DNA of 64,000 nt from Steromphala cineraria (lineage: Eukaryota; Mollusca; Gastropoda; Trochida; Trochidae), in the NCBI GenBank assembly GCA_916613615.1, contig OU744731.1:58100289-58164288 (forward strand). The letters run 5' to 3'. Made by a program: the position numbers and the translations under genes. The notes under the pieces were generated by a model. It saw nothing but the letters and a program-made list of their open reading frames with translations, was not told where the DNA came from and searched no databases. Within the stretch, counting starts at the first letter, position 1. Each line of letters starts with the position of its first letter. Below are positions 49,783 through 60,209 of this stretch, in pieces.

Positions 49783-51660
49783 ATGAGTTTCATAATGAAA
49801 TGTTTTTTCACCTACATGGACTTCGTCTTTTATGAAACTGAATTTATCATCAGAGTGTCATTTACCTCCTTCGTGATATTAATCCAACTCATTTTCCCCG
49901 CTCAAGAGAGATTGAGTTGCAGGAGAACAAGGCGGATATTCATCAGGGAGTCAATTAGTCTACAACCTTCTTGTACTAGGTACAATCCCTTGGGCATTGG
50001 CTATGGTACAGTGTGTTCTTGGTAATCAATGTATCGTATCATATCATAAATCTACATAGTGCCAGTTGTATATAGCCATTAATTGGTTTCAGCTGTTACC
50101 ACTTCGTGAATTTGAGCCTAGTTCTACCTCCTTGACGCACTTCTGTGTAACAGTTGCTGATTTGAATTACATGAAGTTTGTCCACAACAAAAACCAGGAC
50201 TCGGCATACATATAGCTCCTTTGTCAAACTCAAGTGTTATTTCTCCAGTGCTAGCATGGTGGCTAACATCTACATCTTTCGAACCATAAGTATACATATA
50301 GGTTAATTGCATAACGTGACAAACAAATCAAACTGTAAATGTGTAATGGATTGATCCACATGGTTGTCTCGATACTTGGGTTTCATTTATAGATCAGCAA
50401 TATTCCTGGGCTTGAATATCTTCATGAATGTTTGGATTGCAGCCGTTTTCACAAACTAGCGACAACGTTGAACATCTTGAAAGGGAAAACGTAACTATCA
50501 TTTTAATGTTTTACATGACATTATTATCTAACCCTTTCCTTTAACACATTCTGTTTATCAATGAAAGGTGAACATTGTCCAATCAACCATTCCCCTTTAA
50601 TAACACAACCGGTCCCTATCATATGCAGATGTAATTTATGTTATGACTTACAATTGTAACTAATGATTAAACAAATAAAATAAACTATTGATTGCTTATA
50701 CAGCGAACAAGCAAGCAAAGCATCAATCGGCAATTCTGAAGTATTGTCCTTGTCCTTGTATGACATGAACATTGCACGCAGCCTAAAGTATTGATGTACA
50801 ATTTCTGTTATTGTATAGTATGAAAGATTGAAATTTACACATTTGCCATTACAACGCCTTAGTTTACATATGAATGGTTTAATGTACAGTTCCTGATTAT
50901 TCTATGTGTACAACTGTTAAAGGTTTTCATTGAAGACCGTAATATATTTCACATTTTATATACACGATATGAATATTACATCCTCAAAACCGTTATGTTC
51001 ATGTTTTTGTCAAGATTGAGAGAAAATGTCATAATGTCGCTAATATATCATTGAATAATACATTGACCCAAAAGCATTTGTACTTGTGAGCAGTGCCAGG
51101 AAGTTAACTGAGGATAATCTTTTATTCCACAAGTATCGGTTATAAATAAGTGTTCATGTTGACGCACGTTGTTGTTGCTTCTCGATGCTGGTCGTGGGTT
51201 GAAAGCAGGTGGAAAGGATTCTTGAGACAATGTATTTCTGCATGGGCTTCCTGGAATCACTTCTTCCTCTTGCCCTGATAAACACGTTTCGACCAAACAG
51301 GTAGCATAGGGTGAATAGCGGACACATTAGCTTCGTAGCCAGTGACTCCCTGTTTCCCCTACATGCGTCTATTGACGGCTGTATCAGACACCTCCTCACG
51401 GCTTCATCTGTTAATGTGTCTGGTATATCACAAGGTTGCAAATCTCAGACACGGGTGTCAGTCAGGGAACTCTCTTTAGTCTTGGTTGTTGTGGTAGTAT
51501 GCGGTCATTGTTGACAAACGTTGAGGATGTCTTCTTGATTATATTATATCGTCTCCTGGTTCCCCCTGAAGGAATCAATGTCATGATGAAGGAGCACCAC
51601 ATCAAAGGGTTTCGGTTACAATCTGTCTTAGGTAAAGGTCACAGCAAGGTCACGACTTAA
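49783..51660. other. Region with several short unrecognised frames
   Basis: Frames of 60-95 codons occur on both strands (for example 49783-50025 plus, 51154-51441 minus, 51436-51660 plus). 51150-51660 is less AT-rich than its surroundings and could hold an exon, but I see no domain, no consistent splice pair and no conserved motif. Left as undetermined. Confidence 0.2.
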
Positions 51661-53730
51661 GCAGTGTATAACAATTATGCTTTAATTTAACCATCAACAC
51701 TTTAATCATTACATCATTGTTTTACACAATGAAAATTGTTCATTGATTGTGTGACCTTGAATGTCAAATGTCAAGTTGGCACGAGACATGTCCGATTTGC
51801 TGAGGCCTGTAGAAGGCGGAAACCCCCAGTTTTGTTGCTGCTCTTCTTTTGCGGTGTCACACAAATGCTAATCTAGTATTTAAATGTATTTTATTCATAA
51901 CATAAAATTAAATTGCTTCTGTACTAATAGCCAGTTGAAGACACTGACAAATGTATCCATGCATTAACATTGATTTTGAAAGTGATCACTATTTGGCTTG
52001 TGTTTATTTATCCTTAGTATAGTAAGGTCTCTGTCTCTCACAGAGGGTCACCAGTGTTAATCACCCTCACCTCGATTGTGCCTTAAGCCAGGATTTGAGA
52101 CAAATTTAGATTTGCTAACGGTGCATTTCCATCATTGATAGACAGTGGAGAAAGGTGTAGCCCCCTTGACATTCAGGAACTGATCATATGGCCCCTGGCT
52201 AAAGAACATTATACAAGTGATTCAACCACCCATTGGGCCTCAGAATCTAGTTTATGCTAGGCAGCGAGAGACAGAGTTTTCTCAGTCCTAGTAATGTGTT
52301 CGAGCCACTGAGTGTGACATCATCTTTTTAGTCCGTGAAAATAACACAGATGATGACGTTTTGTGTACAGTGGATTGACGTCACCTCAACAATTAACTCC
52401 TCGCATCTTAGGAAATTCTTAGGTACATCCAGACAATTTCAAATTCACTGAAATTTAAATTGTCCAACTACCATTGTATTGTCAGTGAAGCGTTATCACT
52501 AAGTATATAGCATTTAAATCACATAAAAAAACACGTCAAATATCATAAGATATCCTAAGATACATGTATGTTTTTGAATAGGCAATAATTTGAGAGTAAC
52601 CAGAGTCTTGTAAAATTCTCGTAAGTGTTCATTTCTTGAAAATCAAAGTCCTTTTGAAAATTTCCTTATAGTTAAATACCTATCTTTTGATCGACATAAT
52701 CTGCTTATGTCCTTCTTCTTTATCAGAGTATTTTGTTTGACTTCTTTACTGTTTATTCTTTTATGAAGGAAATTATTGATTACATATCTGAAACCTTCGG
52801 GTTAAAAGTGAAAAGTGATAGTAACAAACTGACAGCAACGTGACTAGGAACAGTGTAGAAGGAGGGATAGGTTATCCTTTAATGATTTCAATATCTGCAC
52901 TTCTATTTCCTATTTAAGCTCTTTAAACTCGTGTTTTATAAGTATGAAGGGCTTGATGTTGTTTTCGAAGACCTACATGTGATCTAGGATTGCTCTAAAT
53001 CTTGACATGTTTTTGTTGAGTAAATGTCTGTGTGTACGAGACAGTTACAGGAGTACTCCGCTTCCAATACTACAGCCAATATTCTATCAGTAAGATGGTT
53101 TGGAAACCGCATTCGCAAACTTTAGATTATATTTATTGTAAAAATTTAAGGATTCAGCCATAAGGCTCTTTCCTTTTTGTTATTGGCGTGTTTATTAAGG
53201 ATTCAGCCATCAGGCTAATGCTATCGAAGCCAAATTTTGCATGCTGGTAGACCTTGTTAAGGAGACGCGACAATAAGCTTTTAGGCCCATTCGGCCCATA
53301 AATAAATGGCCCAGCAAGGCCCAAAGTTCCAAGTTTAAACATTTTTTTCTTCTAAATGCACTTAGAGACCTGATTTTTTTTAAAAGATGCGCAATAACAA
53401 CTGCTGCAAAAAACGAAATCATTGCAAATTCGTAGGTCACGTGGTTTGGCCGCCATCTTGAATTTTCTGCATTTTTTCAAACGTCCGACCCAAGGCACCT
53501 TTAAGGCATCACCACTCGGCAACTGCTGATACCAGAAAGCTGAAACTTACACATAATGTAGCTGAGACATTGGCCTATAACAAGATTGGTTCAAAAATTT
53601 AAAAATCGTTTTCGTTTTTTTATAAAAAAAGTCAAAGTTTGCACATTTTGCAATTTTCAAGGGCAGATAACCAGATACTTTTGACTGAAATCATTACCTT
53701 TGTGAATTACATTAACACCATACAGCGCTG
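51661..53730. other. No recognised gene; small direct repeat
   Basis: AAGGATTCAGCCAT followed by AGGCT occurs twice about 50 bp apart (from 53148 and 53198). A single TGACGTCA is at 52376. Otherwise AT-rich sequence without gene-like features. Confidence 0.4.
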
Positions 53731-53977
53731 ACTCCGTTTGTCGTCGCTTGCGACTATATTTTTACAACTAGTTAAAGGCAAATATTTGCGATATCGTAAT
53801 GGAATTATCAGTTCCAAATAGATAAGAACATCAATCATTTTAATGAAATATTGCCTCCTTTCAGACATCAGTGAATCTTTTCGAAGTGATCATCACCATG
53901 TTCTTCATAGGCTTTACTTTCAAGATAAGGCAAGCCTTTATTTCCTATCAGCCATCTGCAAATTTAGTAGCTATATG

Positions 53978-54108
53978 GAGTGAGTGAGTGAGTGAGTTGG
54001 TGTTTTACGTGTTTTGAACAATATTTCAGTTATTAAACACGTGGATGTTGCCATCCAAAAGAGAGTAGACAGATCAGAGAGAAAGGGATCGAAAGGATGA
54101 GGGAAAAG
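53978..54108 (-). mobile_element. (ACTC)-tailed retroposon, 5'-truncated
   Basis: Begins on the plus strand with four GAGT units and the stem-loop (ACGTGTTTTGAAC, AATATTTCAG, AAACACGTGG). It ends after GGATGAGGGAAAAG, so only the 3' third is present. The paralogous segment at 60445 lacks it, confirming insertion after the segment duplicated. Confidence 0.85.
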
Positions 54109-54540
54109 ATGATTGGAACTAAATAACTCTTGACTGACAAAGAACCATTCCTTTATCAACAGAGTAGATAATTCAGAGGCGGAAAAGATTGAGGTTCTTT
54201 CGTTTTCAGCTCATCAATTTATTTAGAAGTGAAGGCCATATGGCCAAGAGTACAACAGATATCATAAACATAAATGCTAGTGTGTGTACATTATATGAAA
54301 TAGTGATTATATTAACGTAGGCTCAGCTCTAGAAATATACATTTCAGTTGTATTGTGTACCCTCATGAGAGTTGTGAATTTAACAGTAGAAGGAGGGCTG
54401 TGAAAAACAGCTGGAATACGTTCAGATTGAATCGTTCATAAAATGGACCTATAAGCAAAAGATAAGACAAGTTCATTATAAGGAACAACTGCTTTTGAAA
54501 AACGTTGTTTTTTTATTGACTAGTAACGACTAGGATTATA

Positions 54541-54935
54541 GCTTTGGTGATCCTGTGGCTCCTAATAAGGAACTGAGAGTCCAAACCCTATTGTCATTCT
54601 CTTCTCCAGAAGCAGGCCAAGAAAGCTGAAATCTGGTCTACAGACTCGTAAGTTAGATAGGAGGAATCTAAATTGTACATTTTGTGACCCTGTTGTCCTT
54701 AAGAAAATTGATATGAAGCCTAATGAGCTGCAGAGCCAATGGCTATATTTTGATGAAAGGTCCTTCATACCTGTAAGCCAAGATGGGCTTACGGCATGGC
54801 ATTGTGTCCGGCGTCTGCCCGTCCGTCCGTCCATCCGTATGCTTTCTGGGCTTTAAGCTTCTGGAGAAGAATTCGAAAATCGATAGCCGGACGGACGCCA
54901 AACACAGGCCTTACAGGCCAGATGAGCTAAAAGGG
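54541..54935. mobile_element. Rearranged HINE-like fragments
   Basis: 54541-54745 is a minus-strand left half (complement of GCCATTGGCTCTGCAGCTCAT at 54725-54745, shown in part). 54775-54838 is a minus-strand right-end piece with (GTCC)n. 54839-54935 is a plus-strand right end (CCGGACGGACGCC, GGCCTTACAGGCCAGATGAG, CTAA). Two right ends thus face away from each other from a shared microsatellite, a head-to-head junction. Confidence 0.75.
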
Positions 54936-55349
54936 AAAAGTTCATCATGTTGTGAATCGCATTCCCATTTTCACGTAATTAACACATATTGAGAGAGGAT
55001 TTGCGATGCTTGATGAGAGAAACTATGACTCGTTAGAAACATAATATACAACCCTACATGTAGATAGTACTGCTACAGCACACAACTCACTCAAATAACA
55101 TATTTCAACAACTTTCAGGAGACTTTGATCTGTTTGTTATTTGAAGTGGTCTTATATGTTAACTGCCAAACATTTCAGGCTTATTACTGTTAGGATAATC
55201 CAGGCATTATGACCGAGACAATTCTCAATTGTTACCACTTGAATAATTGATTGATGCCAAGGTGAAAAAGACTTCTTGAGTAGATGCTTGGATCAAAGGA
55301 TGTCTCAACGAGACTATGACAATGGCTCCTTGTAATGTGTTCTAACTCT

Positions 55350-55711
55350 TTAAAGGGGCAGTAGCACGTTTTTTGATGATTTTATATTTTAATATTTTCA
55401 CTGATAATTGTATCTTAATGCTAAATGTATTATTTTGATAGTGTCATAAATCTCAGTGCACAAGCCAATCATCCATAGTCAGAGGACAAAGTTTGAAGAT
55501 TCACTCAAATTCATTGGCGGCCATTTTTGTGTGAACACCTTTAATTCATTTTGAGGAAGAAAAAGGAATCGCACGGCTAAACTTTACATTATATATTTGA
55601 ATTATTACTGCTCCATTAGTATAAATACATTGTCTTTCAAATGGAACTATTTATTCTCATTTTCCTGACATCACCTTTTATTCCAACTAAAACGTGCTAC
55701 TGCCCCTTTAA
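55350..55711 (-). mobile_element. TTAA-flanked MITE, copy 6
   Basis: 362 bp, reverse, TTAA on both sides, intact 15-bp ends. The paralogous site near 61610 reads CCTTTAACG with a single TTAA, directly showing the empty target and the TTAA duplication. Confidence 0.92.
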
Positions 55712-57180
55712 TTACCCAAGCATCCATTAACATCAAACATTCACAGGTTTTCTACCTTCTGACTTTTGATGTTCTGGAAAATATATTCAACTGACATATT
55801 TAATTGGTAAGTTTGTGTTATCAACTGGATTTTCTCAAACTTGATGACTGTATTTTGTACAAGGTTCTTTTAAATATAGAGGTGAAACAAATCCTTACGT
55901 AAAAGTATCACTTGCCTACATATTGATGACTTTTAAACATTCATTTGAATTTACGTGTACTAAATTGCATAGGCCCGGTAGTAGAAAAGATCCCTATATT
56001 TAGTTTAACCTCGATGCACGACCGAACAAGTTCCAGTTTGTAAATAAGCAATCGTAGGTAAAGTTTTAATCATATTCAATAACTTATAATTTATCTATTT
56101 ATAATGATTTGGAAGGGAGGGAATCTTTATCTAAGCACATACAATGTACTGACATTGCAACAGCAACAGCACAGTCATTAGTTGGTCAAGTCTTTCCTTT
56201 AAAAGTAGCCGAGAGAGTCATGATGTAATGGAGTAGCAGGACCTCAACTATGACAATTAGTAATGATTGTTGCATGAGGGGGTGGGTGGGGGGAATCCTG
56301 TAAAATTATCAACGAGCAGCGAAGGGTGGGTTGATGAATATAATGAATCCACGACTCCATTTTCCATCTTTATTATGTACTGCTTCAAGTTATGAACTCT
56401 CCTTTTTATCATTTTACAATTATTTCAAGGTTTTAACAATGCATTTGTCGGTGCTTACTCATCGGATTATGAATATAACCTTAGACAACGAATTGGTTCA
56501 CCCGTGCACATGGTTTGCCATTCTTCAATTGACAATGGCGCTGGGTCCCAGCAAATAAAGATATAAACAACTCAGGTTTCATATTGTGTGTGCCCCTCCA
56601 TAACTAGTAATCAGAAAGGTTGCATGTTCGAATCCGGACTTACCTTCATCCAAATGTTTCTTTTCAAAATTTAGATTTTTCATTCTTGAAGCATTTAGGA
56701 GACTCTATGTTATCAAAACATTATAAAAACTTGACTGGATAGTAAATGAGCAGTGAATTTAAAAAAATAATAATCCAGTTAATTTTAACATCATAGACTG
56801 ACGTCATCCAGTAAAACATATTATGCCCAATTAGTAGCTAATCCTCTGAAAAAAATAAAACTACAATCACCTTCATTTAGAGCACTTCTCTGTATTCATA
56901 GAACAATCTCTTTGTGAATAAGGGTCTGGTGACTCCGACACTTAGACGCCCACTCAGTCGAGTAACTTGATAGATAATTAAGTTCTTAACCAAAAGTTTG
57001 TTTAATGAACGCCTTTCATGTTCTTTCTCAAAGTAGATCTGTTTTTTCAAGGGAAGTAATCAAATTGATCAGTTGATGTAAATAAAACGTGAAAACATAG
57101 CAATACATTCTTCTCATCAACCAACTAACCAGCAGAAAAAAGTGTGGTTCACAGCAGCAAAGTAACCTGTAGGCTATGGT

Positions 57181-57280
57181 TGAAATAATGACCGCTGACT
57201 GAGTGAATATCTGTGATAACCATCGAGCGATCAGCGAGATGGTTATCACAGATATTCACGAGGACGAGGTTATTATTTCA
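57181..57280. repeat. Hairpin 4 with CGAG loop
   Basis: A perfect 22-bp pair (57203-57224 with 57238-57259) closes a 13-base loop GAGCGATCAGCGA, so the closed loop reads CGAGCGATCAGCGAG. An outer pair (57181-57193 with 57268-57280) matches at 12 of 13 positions. The T-segment alignment to 62560 breaks at this hairpin. Confidence 0.92.
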
Positions 57281-57784
57281 CATACACTACATGGTTATTG
57301 TTAAAACTGTTTTTCATTTTTAATACAAATATCAATATTAGCCGAATATAAGTTTGTTGATAATGCGTTCAAAAGTGACAATGGTGTCTAGCATGGTTAA
57401 CTTCCACTCCTGAGGAATGGATCAATTTCATTTTAACACTGCGCGTATTTCACGTGCAGTTGGAGATAATACTGTCGAAATTGTCGGTAAAACAATTCTA
57501 AGCCGTTTACCAACTGTGCATTTTCATTCTTTTACCGAGCTATTAACCTTAAAATGTCACACTGAACTGAACTATTATTTAATTATTTTGATGCAAATTT
57601 TAAACGGACGTCAATGAAATTTTGTTTGGTGGCAAATGATGAAAAATGTAATAATCCGTCACTAGTCAAAAACTGTGTAGCTGCACGGACGTTGTCTATT
57701 TCATCTTGTGATGCACGGACTTCTTGTACGCCAAGTTGCTAAGCAACTCCTCAAAATTCACGTGCAGCACACAACCTAAAGCAC

Positions 57785-58589
57785 ATGGTTTCAAGAAGGT
57801 TGCCGTACAATGGAGTGCTCTCCGCCGCTGGTGTCAAACAGATATATTTGCCGGTGTTTCGAGGTCTTTCCCGGAGGCAGGCAAATAAGGTGAGATTTAT
57901 CGCAAAGTATACTTTATTTGTTGTTTCATGTAATAGACTCGGAAATATGTTTAAAGCATTACAAGGAATGAAAAGAAGCGTGTACGCATTTTCTGCTTTA
58001 GAAATTCTTTTTAGTATTGTAATATGCATATAAAATGCAGACACATATGGGTATTAGCTAGATTTCTGACTTTGAGATCAGTGTGGTATGATATTATCTT
58101 CAATAAATTTCGTGTGAACGTTGAAACTATCAATCGTCCATTAAACAATAAGATACTAAATTATTCAAAAGTCGATGTTAGAAATGACAGTTCCAAACTT
58201 AAGTTACTATTTCGGGGAAAGCGTGATGATATGAAATATGCATGTATGTAAATGGAAATATGTTTTTGTCAGCACTTGATATCAGACTGTTAGTAGCGTT
58301 AAACCTTTGAATGTTTCAGGAACTACGCATGGATCATAGCTGGACAGTTAAATGTTTGCTGATACTAAAGTCGGCTTTCTTGTGCATTGTTTCAAAAGGA
58401 CCATTTCCAATGCTTGTGACTTCCAGACAACTGACTTCCTATGAAGGATTTGGAACATTAATTGAAGAGAACACTAGCATAGATACTGAGGCCCAACGGG
58501 ATTGTGTGTGGGAGTGTTTGATAAATGTAAATGTTTGCATGTTTCAAGGAAACCAAATAGAAAGAATTGAAAGCAGTATGAACATGTAA
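57785..58589 (+). CDS. Candidate two-exon gene, PAN/apple-like end
   Basis: Exon 1 57785-57889 (35 codons from ATG) ends in the strong donor AAG|GTGAGA. Exon 2 begins at 58320 after TTTCAG and runs to TAA at 58587-58589. Joining them keeps phase 0 and predicts about 124 residues. Exon 2 contains a hydrophobic stretch (VKCLLILKSAFLCIV), then a segment ending RDCVWECLINVNVCMF, whose Cys spacing resembles the core of PAN/apple domains. A poly(A) signal follows at 58618. If translation starts at the exon-2 methionine (58329), the hydrophobic stretch would be a signal peptide of a small secreted protein. No homologue is recognised by name. It may also be the last exons of a longer gene or a decayed copy. 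Confidence 0.35.
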
Positions 58590-58617
58590 TATGAAAATGA
58601 CTTCAAAAGTTTTCTGT

Positions 58618-58623
58618 AATAAA
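58618..58623 (+). terminator. Poly(A) signal AATAAA
   Basis: AATAAA lies 29 bases after the stop codon of the candidate gene and is followed by a T-rich stretch (TTTTGTTTTC). That is the expected arrangement for a 3' end, though AATAAA is common in AT-rich DNA. Confidence 0.4.
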
Positions 58624-58673
58624 GAGTATGTTTATGTCTTTTGTTTTCTTTTATTATCGTTCGTGCGACCTTT

Positions 58674-58908
58674 GATATTCTTTAGAATGGCATACTGAAA
58701 TAAAGACATAATATATCTGAATGCACAGGTGAAAATCACAACAAATTCTAAAGAATATCAACAGTCACAATTAGAGGCGAAGGGTCATTTAGACCCATAA
58801 GCCGAGGCTAAGTTTTTTTCGAGGTGCGATACGGTGAAGATGGCGAGGCGTAGCCGAGACATGTTCACCGTATCGAACCGAGAGGTTGGTTATCAGATAA
58901 CCAACCTC
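58674..58908. repeat. Palindrome cluster including hairpin 5
   Basis: Three inverted pairs in 235 bp: a perfect 15-bp pair GATATTCTTTAGAAT (58674-58688 with 58745-58759); hairpin 5, a 12-bp pair CGATACGGTGAA (58827-58838 with 58864-58875) whose loop contains CGAGGCGTAGCCGAG; and a 12-bp near-palindrome GAGGTTGGTTAT (58882-58893 with 58897-58908) with one more GATAACCAACCTC copy at 58911. Confidence 0.85.
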
Positions 58909-58984
58909 GTGATAACCAACCTCCAGGTTGATCTGAGGTCAGTTATCTAAAAATAACTACCTTTGATATTGACCCGATAACCGC

Positions 58985-59003
58985 ACCACGTGGTGTATAT
59001 AAA
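58985..59003 (+). promoter_or_regulatory. E-box palindrome and TATA-like box
   Basis: ACCACGTGGT (58985-58994, E-box CACGTG) is followed directly by TATATAAA (58996-59003). This is promoter-like, but no gene is seen downstream before the retroposon tails at 59054. Confidence 0.3.
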
Positions 59004-59053
59004 CTTATTCATACAATTGCCACGTTTTCAGTAACCTTTTCCGGGTTTCATTT

Positions 59054-59254
59054 CACGTGTTTAATAACTGAAATATTGTTCAAAACACGTTAAACACCAT
59101 CTCACTCACTCATTCCGTGTTTCATTCATCCTGTCAATCCCAATCTCCCTGTTCTGTCTGCTCTCGTTTGATTGGCAACATCAACGTGTTTAATGAAATA
59201 TTGTTCAAAACATGTAAAACACCAACTCACTCACTCACTCAGTAATGTTTTCGT
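59054..59254 (+). mobile_element. Two (ACTC)-tailed retroposon 3' ends in tandem
   Basis: First copy 59054-59113 holds only the stem-loop and tail. The second (about 59137-59254) adds part of the body (TGTCTGCTCTCGTTTGATTG) and ends in CACTCACTCACTCA. A further relic tail lies at 59278-59309. The target for new copies may be older tails. Confidence 0.8.
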
Positions 59255-60209
59255 TGCAAATGTTTGCAATAATGCCCATGAAGCGCTTAACAATAACTCA
59301 CTCACTTAAAGTCATGTCAAATATGAATAGTAGAGATATAAGATATACAAGTTGTTGTATTTCTGGCAGTTGAGACTAATGCAGAAGTAAATGCGAAATA
59401 AAAACAATATTTTTTTTACCGGAAATAGAGTCAACTTTTTAATTCAGAAAATGACACGGTTAAATTTAATGTAATTCTTTGCATACACGTTTTTGGGAAT
59501 CTTGAATTGGTATAATATATATTTCCAGACTATGTTCCACTTGGTCAAGAAGATTGAAAGTCAAATATCTATTTTAAGAAAAAGGTAAAGTTCCCGAATG
59601 GAACAAAGGTCACCTGTTCACATATTTTTTTATGTGAATAAGACGATGACTTTACTTGTACTTTTAAAGATGATAATCTTTTCACTGGGCTTGGGCATAT
59701 GTGTCACGGCATTAGATTTGATTATATTACATCGGGTTATCGTGACTTGTATAAAATCGCACATGTAAAGGGATCCTTTGTTAAACAACGTAAAGTATTT
59801 CGGAGAAAAAAGTGTACATCAATGAGAAAAAATATACCTTTTAGCATCTACATTTCATAGCTAAATTCTGCAATATCAACTAATATACTCCGACTTCTTT
59901 CTAGCCATCGATAACTTATTTTGTTGAATTATATATTCAAATTATAGACTCAAATTACAGTGCTGTTGTTAATGTATCATATTTATCCCTCGCATTGATT
60001 ACTCGAATAAAAATTCATTAAAAAAATTTCTTACATAACATGTTTACCAAATGTAATTTTCACTGTCTTAAGACAAAGATTTTCAAACAATAACTGCGCA
60101 TTAAAATCTGTCAAACTACTTTTGGCTTCTCTTTGAAGAGTCAGAAATAATTAGATATCGACTCCATGCCACGATTTGTTTTTAGCTTCAGCTTTTTTTA
60201 CAATGTGTT

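Larger units (their letters stand above)
53730..57215. repeat. Diverged segment T, copy 1
   Basis: Colinear with 60210-62600. Paired anchors: AATGG-ATTATCAGTTCC, AGAACATCAATC, CAAGATAAGGC-AG, AACAGAGTAGATAATT or AACAAAGTAGATAATT, TACATATTGATGACT, GAATAGCAGGA or GAGTAGCAGGA, GCC-ACTCAGTCGA-TAAC, AGATAATTAA and TCAGTTGATGTAAAT. Copy 1 contains insertions lacking in copy 2: a retroposon at 53978, HINE pieces at 54541 and a MITE at 55350. A 75-codon frame at 56331-56558 is not conserved in copy 2. Confidence 0.8.

Noticed and set aside
51048..51660. Exon of a host gene from overlapping frames
   Set aside because: Composition is suggestive, but no domain, splice pair or initiation context supports a particular frame.
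56590..56650. tRNA-like GTTCGAATCC on the plus strand
   Set aside because: Only the B-box word is convincing. The A box and stems could not be drawn and no tail or target duplication was found. A similar weak word occurs at 21412.
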